A stretch of 64,000 nt of DNA from Aldehydirespirator sp028819505 (GTDB taxonomy: Bacteria > Actinomycetota > Acidimicrobiia > Acidimicrobiales > Aldehydirespiratoraceae). The position numbers were made by a program, and so were the translations under genes. The DNA lies in assembly GCA_965207755.1 (NCBI GenBank), contig OZ242297.1, positions 3,780,844 through 3,844,843 on the forward strand, written 5' to 3'. Positions 25,665 through 34,253 of this stretch are shown in pieces; position 1 is the stretch's first letter, and every line of letters starts with the position of its first letter. The notes under the pieces are model-generated. The model did no database searches and was not told the origin of the DNA. It saw only the letters and a list, made by a program, of their open reading frames with translations.

Positions 25665-25924
25665 CGGAAACTGCTCGAAGTCGACCGGACTGAGGTCCAC
25701 AACCAGGTAGCCGTGCGTGGCACCGTCCAGCACGAGCTCTTCGACGGCACTGATGCGCCGCTGTTCGGCGACGGCGACAGATTCGGGGTCTTCGTGACGG
25801 CCCGGGCAAGGGCCGGAGCGCTTGAGGACCATATTCGGTTCGGGTTAGTGGCCACGCTCGAAACCAAGGTTGAGGCTGGCATCGCAGTGCATGAACAGAT
25901 GCGCCAGAGAGTGCGTGTGCGCCA
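25665..25924. other. Short open frames of doubtful coding value upstream of fitAB
   Basis: Both strands carry open frames. The minus frame at 25614-25832 has a protein-like stretch (VAEQRRISAVEELVLDG, then GYLVVDLSPVDFEQF), while the plus frame 25641-25928 is less convincing. Neither has a ribosome site or known motif. I read this as the remnant of a small gene, probably on the minus strand. Confidence 0.3.
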
Positions 25925-25945
25925 TTAGCGTTATTCTGGCGCTAA
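25925..25945. promoter_or_regulatory. Inverted repeat operator-like site upstream of fitA/vapB
   Basis: TTAGCG and CGCTAA are separated by 9 bp and end 9 bp before the antitoxin GTG. Position and symmetry fit autoregulation by a ribbon-helix-helix antitoxin. Confidence 0.45.
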
Positions 25946-25954
25946 GCTGGCACC

Positions 25955-26197
25955 GTGGCGACGATACAGATCAAGCACATCCCCGAGGACGTCCATCGCA
26001 AGCTGAGGATCCGGGCTGCATCCGCTGGCCAGTCGCTGCAGCAGTACATGCTCGACGCGGTGTGCAGGCAGGCGGATCTTGCCAGCACGGAGGAGTTGCT
26101 CGCTCGCAAGCGGGCGGCCGCGCTCGTGTACGGCGAGTCCGACTTGGACCCGGATCTGATCGCGGAGGTCATACGGGCCGATCGCCAGTCGCATTGA
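25955..26197 (+). CDS. Ribbon-helix-helix antitoxin (FitA/VapB-like)
   Basis: 80 aa from GTG. The N-terminal strand TIQIKHIPEDVHRKLRIRAA and following helix SAGQSLQQYMLDAV are the DNA-binding RHH fold of FitA-type antitoxins. The C-terminal half (ELLARKRAAALVYGESDLD) would wrap the toxin. Its TGA overlaps the toxin TTG start by 4 bp. Confidence 0.85.
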   Translation: MATIQIKHIPEDVHRKLRIRAASAGQSLQQYMLDAVCRQADLASTEELLARKRAAALVYGESDLDPDLIAEVIRADRQSH

Positions 26198-26586
26198 TCG
26201 TCGTCGACGCGAGTGCGGCCACCGAGGCTGTAGCCGGGTCGGGCGAGCGCGGCGTCGAGGCAATGCGTCGCATCGCGGAGGAGGCCTCCCTGGCGCCGCA
26301 CCTGCTCGACCTCGAGGTCGCCTCCGCTCTACGAGGACTCGTGCGCCGCGGTGCTCTCGCCGCGGCGGTGGCCCACGCCGCGCTGCGACAGCTGGCGGTG
26401 CTGCCCGTTGCGCGCTGCGATCACCGTCCTCTGTTGCCGCGCTGCTGGGAGCTCCGGCACAGTCTCACCGTCTACGACGCCGCGTATGTCGCCTTGGCGG
26501 AGGCGACCGGAGCGACCCTGCTGACCTCCGACCAGCGCCTGGCCCATGCCCCCGGCATCGACTGCGAGGTCGAACTGCTGGACTGA
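26194..26586 (+). CDS. PIN-domain toxin (FitB/VapC-like)
   Basis: 130 aa from a TTG start in a TTGA overlap with the antitoxin. PIN acidic residues are visible: IVVDASAATEAV (Asp5), LLDLEVASAL (Glu), TVYDAAYVALAE (Asp), LTSDQRLA (Asp). Typical length for VapC. An Mg-dependent endoribonuclease held inactive by the antitoxin. Together with the partial PIN gene at base 1 and higBA at 28.3 kb, it shows several TA modules in the window. Confidence 0.88.
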   Translation: MIVVDASAATEAVAGSGERGVEAMRRIAEEASLAPHLLDLEVASALRGLVRRGALAAAVAHAALRQLAVLPVARCDHRPLLPRCWELRHSLTVYDAAYVALAEATGATLLTSDQRLAHAPGIDCEVELLD

Positions 26587-26631
26587 TTCGCGCGCCAGGG
26601 GTGCCTAGGAGAGTGATGAGCAAGTTCCCAA

Positions 26632-26655
26632 AATCGCGATTCCGTGATCACGGAA
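26632..26655. promoter_or_regulatory. Two adjoining perfect palindromes
   Basis: AATCGCGATT (26632-26641) is followed, sharing 2 bp, by TTCCGTGATCACGGAA (26640-26655). Both are perfect. The 16-bp palindrome is long enough to be a dimeric regulator site. No gene start is close downstream on the plus strand, so the target is unclear. Confidence 0.45.
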
Positions 26656-26892
26656 CCAGGTCAGACGGGCGGGGCCTGTACACGATCGAACCGCCTGAGC
26701 GGATCCGCCACGGACCCGCCCGCGCCCCCGACCCGCCACTGGACCACGGGCCTGCGCCTCCTTGGCGAAGCAGGCGGCCCAAGCCATCCTCGATGGGCAG
26801 GCCGGTGCCGGACCGGATCGGCCCGGCGGCACCCCCTCAGCTCGAGCCGCTGTTCGGGTAGGCGGTCGCCTGACTGCTGGCAGCATTGCGGA

Positions 26893-27067
26893 GCGCGGCC
26901 CGAGGTTGTGGGTGCGGGGGTCTGCGGTGAGCCCGGTGCGGGTCTGTCACCGTCTCCGCTTTGGGGAACCCGGCCCGAGGTTGTGGGTGCGGGGGTCTGG
27001 GGTGAGCCCGGTGCGGGTCTGTCACCGTCTCCGCTTTGGGGAGCCCGGTCCGAGGTTGTGGGTGCGG
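26893..27067 (+). repeat. 75-bp tandem repeat, about 2.3 copies
   Basis: The marker CGAGGTTGTGGGTGCGGG occurs at 26901, 26976 and 27051, an exact 75-bp period. Full units differ at only a few bases. It ends about 40 bp upstream of the MBL hydrolase start. Confidence 0.9.
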
Positions 27068-27109
27068 GCGTTACCGTTGGTGGCGGTCAGAAAGCGAGGA
27101 TTGAGGCGA

Positions 27110-28021
27110 ATGGCTCGGATCGACTTGGTGCATCCGGACAATGCCGAGGGGCCTTGGTTCGTCGACACTCGTTGCATCCGGTGCGACGCGGCCCGGCACT
27201 GGGCGCCCGGGCTCATCGACATGGACACCGACGGACTCTCGTTCGTGGCCCGTCAGCCCGAGAACGCTGAGGACGTCGCCGCGCTTTGGCGAGCTGCGGC
27301 GGCCTGCCCGACGCAGTCCATCGGCACCACCGAGGCCCGTCGCCCGCCCCAGCCCGCATTCCCGTTCGAACTGACGCCCGGCGTCTACGCCCTCGGGCAC
27401 AACGCCCGGGAGTCGTTCGGAGCGCACTCGTATCTGGTACCCCGACCCGACGGGAACCTGATGGTGGACTCGCCGCGCTTCGCTCGCGGCCTGGCCGAGG
27501 GGATCGACGAACTGGGCGGGGTACGCCATGTGCTGTTGAGCCATCGGGACGACGTCGCCGACGCCGACCGCTGGGCCGACCGGTACGGCGCCGACGTCTG
27601 GATCCACGAAGCCGACGCCGACGCCGCTCCCTACGCCACCAGCATCTTCGAGGGCGACGAGATCGTCGAGGTCGCGCCGGGGGTGGTGACTGTTCCGGCT
27701 CCGGGCCACACCGAGGGCTCGGTCGTGCTCCACATCGACGACCGCTGGCTGCTCACCGGCGACACCCTGCACTGGAATCACCGGCGCGGCGAGCTCGACG
27801 TGTTCGCCGGGGCGATGTTCCATTCGTGGCAGGCGCTGGCCGACTCGATGGACCGGTTGGCGACGCTGCCGGTGGAATGGGTCTTCCCGGGCCATGGCAA
27901 CTGGCACCACCTCGGTGCCGCCCTCTACGCCGAGCAGATGGACCGGCTGGGCCCGGCCATGCGTGAGATCGGCCGCTCCGGCTGGACTTCTCGCCCGCAA
28001 GGCGCCTACGACTGGTTCTAG
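27110..28021 (+). CDS. MBL-fold metallo-hydrolase with N-terminal ferredoxin-like segment
   Basis: 303 aa. Residues about 15-75 resemble a short ferredoxin motif: DTRCIRCDAARHWAP, then a distal ACPTQSI. Related proteins have C-x2-C-x2-C here; in this one the third Cys is Ala, leaving three. Residues about 90-300 are a metallo-beta-lactamase barrel with LSHRDDVADADRW, GHTEGSVVLH, LTGDTLHWN and FPGHGNWHH as metal ligands (the first motif is SHRDD rather than HxHxDH). ATG start with GAGG about 7 nt upstream. Substrate unknown. Sits alone between TA modules. Confidence 0.8.
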   Translation: MARIDLVHPDNAEGPWFVDTRCIRCDAARHWAPGLIDMDTDGLSFVARQPENAEDVAALWRAAAACPTQSIGTTEARRPPQPAFPFELTPGVYALGHNARESFGAHSYLVPRPDGNLMVDSPRFARGLAEGIDELGGVRHVLLSHRDDVADADRWADRYGADVWIHEADADAAPYATSIFEGDEIVEVAPGVVTVPAPGHTEGSVVLHIDDRWLLTGDTLHWNHRRGELDVFAGAMFHSWQALADSMDRLATLPVEWVFPGHGNWHHLGAALYAEQMDRLGPAMREIGRSGWTSRPQGAYDWF

Positions 28022-28154
28022 GCGAACTCTGGTTCTCTGGGGCGGTTGGTGGCGTTCCCGAATTGATCCGCAGGACTGGGCGCAACGATTCCAGGAAGGC
28101 ATATTCGGAGGCTGATTCGCCTTTGGTCGCGGAGCGGGTTGCCGCCACGATCGG

Positions 28155-28244
28155 ACCAGTCGGTGCAGACTTTGTATACCAGCCAATGCTGAACCTAGAT
28201 GGCAGCTGATGCAAACCTTGGATGGCAGTCGATGCAATGGAGGC
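28155..28244. repeat. 90-bp direct repeat, copy 2
   Basis: Same orientation as 25574-25664 with a few substitutions and a 1-bp deletion. The two copies bracket 2.5 kb holding the FitAB/VapBC pair and the MBL hydrolase. The flanking 28022-28312 otherwise shows no gene. Confidence 0.85.
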
Positions 28245-28312
28245 GGACTCGTCAGCTTGCGGCCATCGTCGGCGCGCTCGGCAATCGACCGCAACATCGC
28301 CCGAGCATTCGG

Positions 28313-28600
28313 TCAGGCGTGTGACGCTGAGGGCAGTTCCCGGATGGCCGCTCCGCTGGTCTGCTCGGCGACCATCAGGTCGAAGTGGGTCTGGAGGTTC
28401 AGCCAGAACTGGGCCTCGACGCCGAACCAGTGCCCGAATCGCAGAGCAGTGTCGGCGCTCACGGACCGCTTGCCGGCAATGATCTGCCCGACGCGGTTGG
28501 GCGGCACGTCGATCTGGCGCGCGAACTCGGTGGGAGACACGCCCAGACCCTCCAGTTCTTGCTTGAGGATCTCTCCGGGATGCACGGTGCGCTTGAACAT
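28313..28600 (-). CDS. higA: HigA-type antitoxin (XRE family)
   Basis: 95 aa from ATG 28600, with AAGGAG 8 nt upstream. VHPGEILKQELEGLGVSPTE opens the HigA helix-turn-helix; NRVGQIIAGKRSVSADTALR is the recognition region and WFGVEAQFWLNLQ the family ending. Neutralises HigB and represses the operon. The toxin gene lies first, 16 bp upstream, the usual higBA order. Confidence 0.9.
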   Translation of the reverse strand: MFKRTVHPGEILKQELEGLGVSPTEFARQIDVPPNRVGQIIAGKRSVSADTALRFGHWFGVEAQFWLNLQTHFDLMVAEQTSGAAIRELPSASHA

Positions 28601-28616
28601 GGCGCGGGTCTCCTTG

Positions 28617-28898
28617 CTAGTGGTAGTCAACGATCTCGACATCGGTCGGCCCCAGTTCGCTGGACCAAGTGAAGCAGATGCGCCATTGCTGGTTGACCCG
28701 GATGGAGTACTGACCCTTCCGTTCGCCGCGCAGGGCCTCGAGGCGATTGCTGGGCAGCGCCCGCAGCGTCTCCAGCGACGGCGCCGCGTTGAGGATCGCG
28801 AGCCGCTTGGCGGCCTGTTGTTCGAAGCCTTGGAACGCTGGCACGAACTCTCCGGCAGCGAACATCTCGGTCCTCTTGTCCTTGTATCCGCCGATCAT
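28617..28898 (-). CDS. higB: HigB/RelE-type mRNA interferase toxin
   Basis: 93 aa. The core reads RLAILNAAPSLETLRALPSN, LEALRGERKGQYSIRVNQQW and RICFTW, ending DVEIVDYH. These are the hallmark blocks of HigB toxins that cut mRNA at the ribosome. The N-terminus may begin at the ATG at 28898 or slightly later. Together with higA it forms a compact TA operon, convergent with the MBL gene. Confidence 0.9.
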   Translation of the reverse strand: MIGGYKDKRTEMFAAGEFVPAFQGFEQQAAKRLAILNAAPSLETLRALPSNRLEALRGERKGQYSIRVNQQWRICFTWSSELGPTDVEIVDYH

Positions 28899-29013
28899 GC
28901 GACGAACAGCATAGACGCGTGACGTCCAGCGTCGATCTCGATGATCCTGAACCCTGCGAGGATGCGCGCGGGCTGCTTGGACTCGGTTCGGGAGGCGGGA
29001 GTAGGGTCGCGTC

Positions 29014-30192
29014 GTGATCGCGGACCTTGAGCATGAGCCTGTGGTGGAGCGTCTGCGGCGCAGAGTGGGCGAGACGTCCGGGCTGGTCGACGCCCCGCTC
29101 GACAGCCCGATGCTGCAGCCCTACGAGGTCTACGATCAGGATCTGTTCGACCTCGAGATGGTGCGGGTCTACGCCCGGTCCTGGGTGTGGCTGGGCGACA
29201 CCGAGGATCTGGTCGAGCCCGGCGACTTCATCACCGGAACCATCGGCTACCAGCCGGTGATGGTCATCCGCCAGGAGGACGGCTCGGTGCGGGGGTTCCT
29301 CAACAATTGCCGTCACCGGGCCTCGGGTCTGCTGTACGAGCCGGCCGGCAACTGCGGCAAGACCATGACCTGCCCGTACCACAACTGGGCCTACAGCATC
29401 GACGGCCGGCTGGTGGGCATCCCCGACCGGGCCCGCATGTACCCCGACGACCTGCCCGTCTCCGACTACGGGCTGGCGCCGATCCGTGTCGAGGTGGCCT
29501 GGGACAAGCTCGTGTTCGGCTGTCTGTCCCGCAAGGCGCCGCCGTTCCGGGAGTGGATCGCCCCCCTGGCCGAGCGGTACGACCTCTACGGGTTCGGCAC
29601 TTTCACCCGCTACCACCGGGAGCTCGACGAGACCTACCCCATCAACTGGAAGGCCTTCGCGGAGAACTCCAACGACGACTACCACGTGCGCTTCGTACAC
29701 CGGCGTCTCAACCGGTTGCGCAAGCAGATGGACACCATCGTGCGCTTCGAGGGCCGCACCTGCAGCGGATTCAAGCCCCACTCCGACGCCGAGGACGCCA
29801 CCGGCGGGCGCACCGACCTCACCCATGAGCAGCTGCTCGGCCACTACGCCGACTTCATCTACCCCAACCTCACGCCGCTGCCCTACCCGACGCAGCTCAT
29901 CCTGGTGCGGGCCGACCCCGTCGCGCCCGACCGCACCCGGCTGTTCAGCCGCATCTACGGGATCGACAAGTCGATAGAGGAGCAGGACTTCGAGCTGGAC
30001 CTCCTGGCTGTCACCAACCGCGAGGACACCGACATGGTGACCGGGCTCATGAAGAACCTGCGCTCGCCGTTCTACCGGGTGGGGCCGGCCTCCACCTGGG
30101 AGGGCCGGGCCGCCCACGTGATGAAGCTGGTGAGGGCCGACGTGGCCACCCCGCTGGCCGACGACGAGTTCGAAGGTCCGGTCGATTCCTAG
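29014..30192 (+). CDS. Rieske-type ring-hydroxylating oxygenase, large subunit
   Basis: 392 aa from GTG. Rieske [2Fe-2S] ligands C99-x-H101 and C120-x2-H123 (NNCRHRAS, MTCPYHNWAY). Mononuclear iron site in NSNDDYHVRFVH (His224, His229 and a later Asp). This fits an alpha-only or alpha3 Rieske oxygenase acting on an aromatic or quaternary-amine substrate. No ferredoxin, reductase or beta subunit is adjacent, so electrons must come from elsewhere. The stop TAG coincides with a CTAG resembling the end of the 100-bp element. Confidence 0.88.
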   Translation: MIADLEHEPVVERLRRRVGETSGLVDAPLDSPMLQPYEVYDQDLFDLEMVRVYARSWVWLGDTEDLVEPGDFITGTIGYQPVMVIRQEDGSVRGFLNNCRHRASGLLYEPAGNCGKTMTCPYHNWAYSIDGRLVGIPDRARMYPDDLPVSDYGLAPIRVEVAWDKLVFGCLSRKAPPFREWIAPLAERYDLYGFGTFTRYHRELDETYPINWKAFAENSNDDYHVRFVHRRLNRLRKQMDTIVRFEGRTCSGFKPHSDAEDATGGRTDLTHEQLLGHYADFIYPNLTPLPYPTQLILVRADPVAPDRTRLFSRIYGIDKSIEEQDFELDLLAVTNREDTDMVTGLMKNLRSPFYRVGPASTWEGRAAHVMKLVRADVATPLADDEFEGPVDS

Positions 30193-30284
30193 TGGTGTGC
30201 CGCGGATTCGATGATCCGCGTTCGTTCGCTGCGACCTGAGGGTCGCCCGGTCGGAGGCCTGGCCCAGCGCTTCGTGGGCCTGCG

Positions 30285-31484
30285 ATGAGCCGCCGCCGTT
30301 CCGCTCGGCCCCTGAGCCGTGATCTGCTGCCGTTCCAGATCTTGATGGGCGTGACCGCCGGGGGCATCGGCGGGATCGTGACCGTGCTCGGCGAGCTGCG
30401 CGACGCGCTGGAGTTCAGCGGGACCGGGATCGGCGTCATGGTGGCCGGCGGCTTCGTGGCCGCCTTCGTGGCGCAGGTGACCCTCGCCCGCCTGGCCGAC
30501 GTCGGCCGTTCCCGGGCGATGGCCACCGCAGGGATCGCGCTCAGCGCGGCGGCCATGCTGGTGATGGTCTTCGCCGAGGATCTGTCCGTGTGGGTGCTGA
30601 GCAGGGCCGCTCTGGGGTTCGCGGGAGGGCTGATCCTGCCGGGGGTGCGCAGGGCCGCCTCGGTGCTCGATCCGGCCAAGGCGGGGGAGAACCTCGGCCG
30701 GATGGTGGTGGCCGAGACCACCGGGTTCATCTTCGGGCCGGTCATCACTGCCCTGATGGTGTGGGCCGGCGGGATCCGTGCGCCCTTCGCGGTGTTCGCT
30801 GCGGCCATGCTGGCGTTCCTGCCGGTCGCGATCCGTCTGCCGCCCGATCGCGGCGTGCTCGACGACACGCCGCGAGCGACCTCGTTCGACCTGCTGGCGC
30901 TGAGGCGCCTGCAGGGCGCGCTGATCATGATCGGCGGCTACTTCATGATGATCGGCGCCTGGGAGGCCGTGCTCCCGGTCATGTTCGCCGACCGGGGCGC
31001 CGGCGCGGTCGTGACGGGCATCGGCTTCACCTTGGTGGCGCTGCCGATCGTTTTCGTGGGTCGGAGAGCTGGACGTCTGGCTGATCGGGTGGGGCCGGTG
31101 CGGGTGTCGGTGGCGGGCCTCGTGACGGCGAGCGTCGTGACGATGACCTACGGCGTTGTTCCGGGCGTGGTCCCGATCATCGCGGCCATGATGGTCGTGG
31201 GCGTCGCGGACGGGTACGGCTTCACCGCCGCCCACGCGGTGGTGGCCCGGGCCGTGCCCGAGAAACGCCAGGCGGCCGCGCTGGGCTTGATGGGCGCGGC
31301 CGAGGTGGCGGGGGCCGCGGCGGCGGCGCTTCCCGCAGCATGGATGTACGAGAGCTCCGGACCCGGCCCGACCTGGGCTGCGGTCGGCTTGGCCGTGCTG
31401 GCGCTGGTGTTGGCGGGCTGGCGGCGCATCCGGGGCACTGTGCCCGCGTCAGGCCCGGACGCCCCGGCGCCGCAGCCCGGCTGA
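30285..31484 (+). CDS. MFS transporter
   Basis: 399 aa, about 12 hydrophobic helices. The loop 2-3 motif is visible as LADVGRSRAMATAG, and its second-half echo as GRRAGRLADRVGP. The C-terminus is Pro/Ala-rich. Lies 92 bp after the Rieske gene and 78 bp before an MMPL exporter, all plus strand. Export of the oxygenase substrate or product is possible but not shown. Confidence 0.85.
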   Translation: MSRRRSARPLSRDLLPFQILMGVTAGGIGGIVTVLGELRDALEFSGTGIGVMVAGGFVAAFVAQVTLARLADVGRSRAMATAGIALSAAAMLVMVFAEDLSVWVLSRAALGFAGGLILPGVRRAASVLDPAKAGENLGRMVVAETTGFIFGPVITALMVWAGGIRAPFAVFAAAMLAFLPVAIRLPPDRGVLDDTPRATSFDLLALRRLQGALIMIGGYFMMIGAWEAVLPVMFADRGAGAVVTGIGFTLVALPIVFVGRRAGRLADRVGPVRVSVAGLVTASVVTMTYGVVPGVVPIIAAMMVVGVADGYGFTAAHAVVARAVPEKRQAAALGLMGAAEVAGAAAAALPAAWMYESSGPGPTWAAVGLAVLALVLAGWRRIRGTVPASGPDAPAPQPG

Positions 31485-31562
31485 TCAGGCTGGCGGCTGG
31501 TCCGGGCTGGCGGCACCGCTCGCTCCCGGCGCGGGCTGCTTGTTGAACTAGGGTGCGGCGCG

Positions 31563-33899
31563 GTGTACGCATCGCTGGCTCGACGGTGTTTCCGGCATCC
31601 GTGGCGGGGTGTCGTCGCGTGGTTGCTGGTCCTGGTCGTTGTGGCCGGAGGCTCGCAGCGTCTCGGGGAGGCCTACAGCGGCGATCTGGCCATCGCGGGC
31701 ACCGAGAGCCACGACGGGAACGACATTCTGAAGCGGCACTTCTCAGGGGCCGGCGCCGGCCCCGCCGGGACGATCGTGTTCCGGGCCGAGCAGGGAGTCG
31801 ACGACCCCGAGGTGCGAGCGGCGATGGGCGAGTTGTTCGCTCGGGTGAAGGCCCTCGAGGACACCGACGTCATCACGCCCTACGACCCGTTCGTCGGAGC
31901 GCTGCGGATAGCCCAGGAAGGGAGCGAAGCCGGCCGGATCGCCTACGCCGATGTGAGTCTGGAGCCCGGAACGAGCGGCACCGAGGCCCAGGACATGGGC
32001 AGGACCATCGAGGGTCTGATCAAGGAGTTGGACCTGAACTCCGTCGAGGGCCTGGAAGTGGAGGTCGGCGGGATCTGGTTCGCCGAGTTGCGGCCGCCGG
32101 AGTCGGAGGCGATCGGCCTCGCTTTCGCCGTCTTCGTCCTGATCGCAGTGCTGGGCTCGGTGATGGCCATGGGGGCCACGGTGGCTGCGGCCCTGGTGAC
32201 GGTCGGGATCGGCGCGACTTCCATCATCGTCTTCAGCAACGTCATGACGGTGCCGGACTTCGCGCCGGCTATCGGCCTGATGATCGGGCTGGGCGTCGGC
32301 ATCGACTACGCCCTGTTCATCATCACCCGCTACCGGGACGCTCTGAGCGAGGGCCACGGGCGCGAGCAGGCCCTGGTGGTGGCACTCGACTCGGCAGGCC
32401 GGTCCGTCATATTCGCGGGAGCGACGGTCGTCGTCTCTCTGCTGGGGATGCTGTTCATCGGGATCCCGTTCGTGACCGGCTTCGGTGTGGCCGCCGCGGC
32501 CACGGTTGCCGTCGTCATGGTCGGCTCGGTGACGTTGCTGCCGTCGCTCATCGCTCTGCTCGGCGAGCGGATCACCACAACCCGTGTACGGGGCATCATC
32601 GCCGCGGTGCTGTTCAGCGTGGCCCTCTTCGGCTTCGGTGCCGGCATCGAACCGCTGGCGGCCGGAGCCGTGCCGGCGGCGGTGATCGTGCTGGTGGCAG
32701 GAATGTTCGGACGGGACCGGAACCCGCTGCGGCGCATGTTGCGGCCGCGCCGGGAGCGGCCGCTGCGGGACACCGGCTGGTACCGGCTGAGCCGGGCGGT
32801 GCAGGCCCGCCCCTGGGCGTTCGCGATCGGCGGCACGCTGCTTCTGCTGCTGCTGGCCGCGCCGGTGCTCGTCCTGCGCTTCGGCTTCGCCGACGAGAGC
32901 AACTACTCGGCCGAGACCACCACCCGCAAGGCCTACGACCTGTTGGTCGACGGCTTCGGAGCGGGCGCCAACGGTCCGCTGGTGGTGGTGGCCGAGGTCT
33001 CGGGAACATCGCAGATGGCAGAACTCAACCGCTTGGCCGAGGCCGTCGGGGCCGCCGGCGGCGTCGGTTTCGTGAGCCCGCCCATACCCAACAGCCCGGT
33101 TGCGCCGACCGCGGCCGCAATCGAGGTCAGGCCGACCACCGGACCTCAGGCGGCCGAGACCGAGGCCCTCGTCAAGCACCTTCGCAGCACGGTGATCCCC
33201 GCGGCGACGGCAGGGACCGACCTCGATCCGGTGATCACCGGGCTGGTCGCGGTCAAGGCGGACGTCAGCGACTTCCTGAAGTCGCGTACCGCGGTGTTCT
33301 TCGCAGCGGTGCTGGGCGCCTCCTTCCTGCTGCTGATGGCGGTGTTCCGTTCGCTGGTCGTGCCGCTCAAGGCGGTCATCATGAACATGCTGTCGATCGG
33401 CGCCGCCTACGGCGTGCTGGTGGCGGTGTTCCAGTGGGGCTGGTTCGGCGGCCTAATAGGAATCGAGCCGGGTCCGATCGAGCCGTTCATGCCGATGATG
33501 CTGTTCGCGGTGCTGTTCGGGCTGTCGATGGACTACGAGGTGTTCCTGTTGTCGCGCATGAAGGAGGAGTACGAGCGCACCGGCGACGCGGTGAACTCCG
33601 TGGCCGACGGCCTGGCCGCCACTGCCCGGGTCATCACCGCGGCCGCCTTGATCATGGTGTTCGTGTTCGGCAGCTTCGTGCTCGAGGACCAGCGGGCCAT
33701 CAAGATGTTCGGCCTGGGCCTCGCAGCCGCCGTGGCGGCCGACGCCAGCCTGGTGCGCATGCTCATCGTGCCGTCCACGATGGAGTTGCTCGGGGCCCGC
33801 AACTGGTGGCTGCCGGGCTGGCTCGACCGGATCCTGCCGAACCTCAACGTCGAGGGCAGCCACCAGGACCTGGCGCCGGCGGGCGAAGCCGGGAGGTAG
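31563..33899 (+). CDS. MMPL/RND-family membrane transporter
   Basis: 778 aa from GTG, with the RND topology. The N-terminal helix (GVVAWLLVLVVVAGGS) precedes a periplasmic loop of about 140 residues, then five helices with GLGVGIDYALFIITRYRD (the Asp-Tyr motif). A second half repeats the pattern (LFGLSMDYEVFLLSRMKEEY at about residue 655). The family exports lipids or antimicrobial compounds by proton antiport. The ending RNWWLPGWLDRILPNLNVEG is typical of actinobacterial MMPL proteins. Confidence 0.9.
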   Translation: MYASLARRCFRHPWRGVVAWLLVLVVVAGGSQRLGEAYSGDLAIAGTESHDGNDILKRHFSGAGAGPAGTIVFRAEQGVDDPEVRAAMGELFARVKALEDTDVITPYDPFVGALRIAQEGSEAGRIAYADVSLEPGTSGTEAQDMGRTIEGLIKELDLNSVEGLEVEVGGIWFAELRPPESEAIGLAFAVFVLIAVLGSVMAMGATVAAALVTVGIGATSIIVFSNVMTVPDFAPAIGLMIGLGVGIDYALFIITRYRDALSEGHGREQALVVALDSAGRSVIFAGATVVVSLLGMLFIGIPFVTGFGVAAAATVAVVMVGSVTLLPSLIALLGERITTTRVRGIIAAVLFSVALFGFGAGIEPLAAGAVPAAVIVLVAGMFGRDRNPLRRMLRPRRERPLRDTGWYRLSRAVQARPWAFAIGGTLLLLLLAAPVLVLRFGFADESNYSAETTTRKAYDLLVDGFGAGANGPLVVVAEVSGTSQMAELNRLAEAVGAAGGVGFVSPPIPNSPVAPTAAAIEVRPTTGPQAAETEALVKHLRSTVIPAATAGTDLDPVITGLVAVKADVSDFLKSRTAVFFAAVLGASFLLLMAVFRSLVVPLKAVIMNMLSIGAAYGVLVAVFQWGWFGGLIGIEPGPIEPFMPMMLFAVLFGLSMDYEVFLLSRMKEEYERTGDAVNSVADGLAATARVITAAALIMVFVFGSFVLEDQRAIKMFGLGLAAAVAADASLVRMLIVPSTMELLGARNWWLPGWLDRILPNLNVEGSHQDLAPAGEAGR

Positions 33900-34253
33900 G
33901 CGTCCGGGAACCAGGCTCTCAGGGCGCCTTCACAGGCCGGGGAAGTCCCCGAAATCCTCAACGTCGGCGCAATGCACCGCCGCGGGCGCCTCACAGGCCG
34001 GGGAAGTCCCGCTCGGGGATCATGCAGTGGACGCCCTCGACGTCGTCCACCACCCCGCTGATCCTCGCGCGAGCCCCTGCGCCTATGCTCGGTCTCGATG
34101 GGGGCCGAGACCGCGGCCGGGACTGAGAGCAGGCGCGGATCGACCGCAAGCGCATTGCCGTGCGGCGTTGTCTTCCCCGCTCTTGTTCGCTGCGCTCACG
34201 GGCCGCTCGGGCCACGGCCTCGCTTTGCGACTCACGGGGTAGAGGGCTGATCC
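33900..34253. other. 354-bp intergenic region with duplicated gene ends and a hairpin
   Basis: Contains two copies of CACAGGCCGGGGAAGTCCC (33931-33949, 33992-34010). On the minus strand each reads as the end of a protein (DFPGL then stop); the second follows a coding-like stretch (GVVDDVEGVHCMIPER), but no intact gene remains. A hairpin with an 8-bp stem (CGGTCTCG/CGAGACCG, 34090-34113) lies downstream, without a T-run, then one copy of the 38-bp repeat. Confidence 0.6.
34176..34213 (+). repeat. 38-bp dispersed repeat, copy 3
   Basis: CCCGCTCTTGTTCGCTGCG...CTCGGGCC, 40 bp upstream of the amidohydrolase start, same orientation as the gene. Confidence 0.9.

Larger units (their letters stand above)
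26587..27109. other. 523-bp non-coding region with palindromes and tandem repeat
   Basis: No convincing gene. Frames on both strands are Pro/Arg/Gly-rich and change with the repeats. It holds two adjoining palindromes at 26632-26655 and a 75-bp tandem repeat at about 26893-27067; the remainder looks featureless. Confidence 0.5.

Noticed and set aside
25641..25928. 95-aa plus-strand gene
   Set aside because: No ribosome site, it begins inside the 90-bp repeat, has no motif, and a competing minus frame looks more protein-like.
26601..26886. Small genes on either strand between vapC and the 75-bp repeat
   Set aside because: Composition is Pro/Arg/Gly noise and the frames cross palindromes and repeats; no start signal or family match.
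34090..34113. Rho-independent terminator after the MMPL gene
   Set aside because: The 8-bp stem is perfect but lies 190 bp past the stop, and no T-run follows; reported only as a hairpin in the intergenic description.
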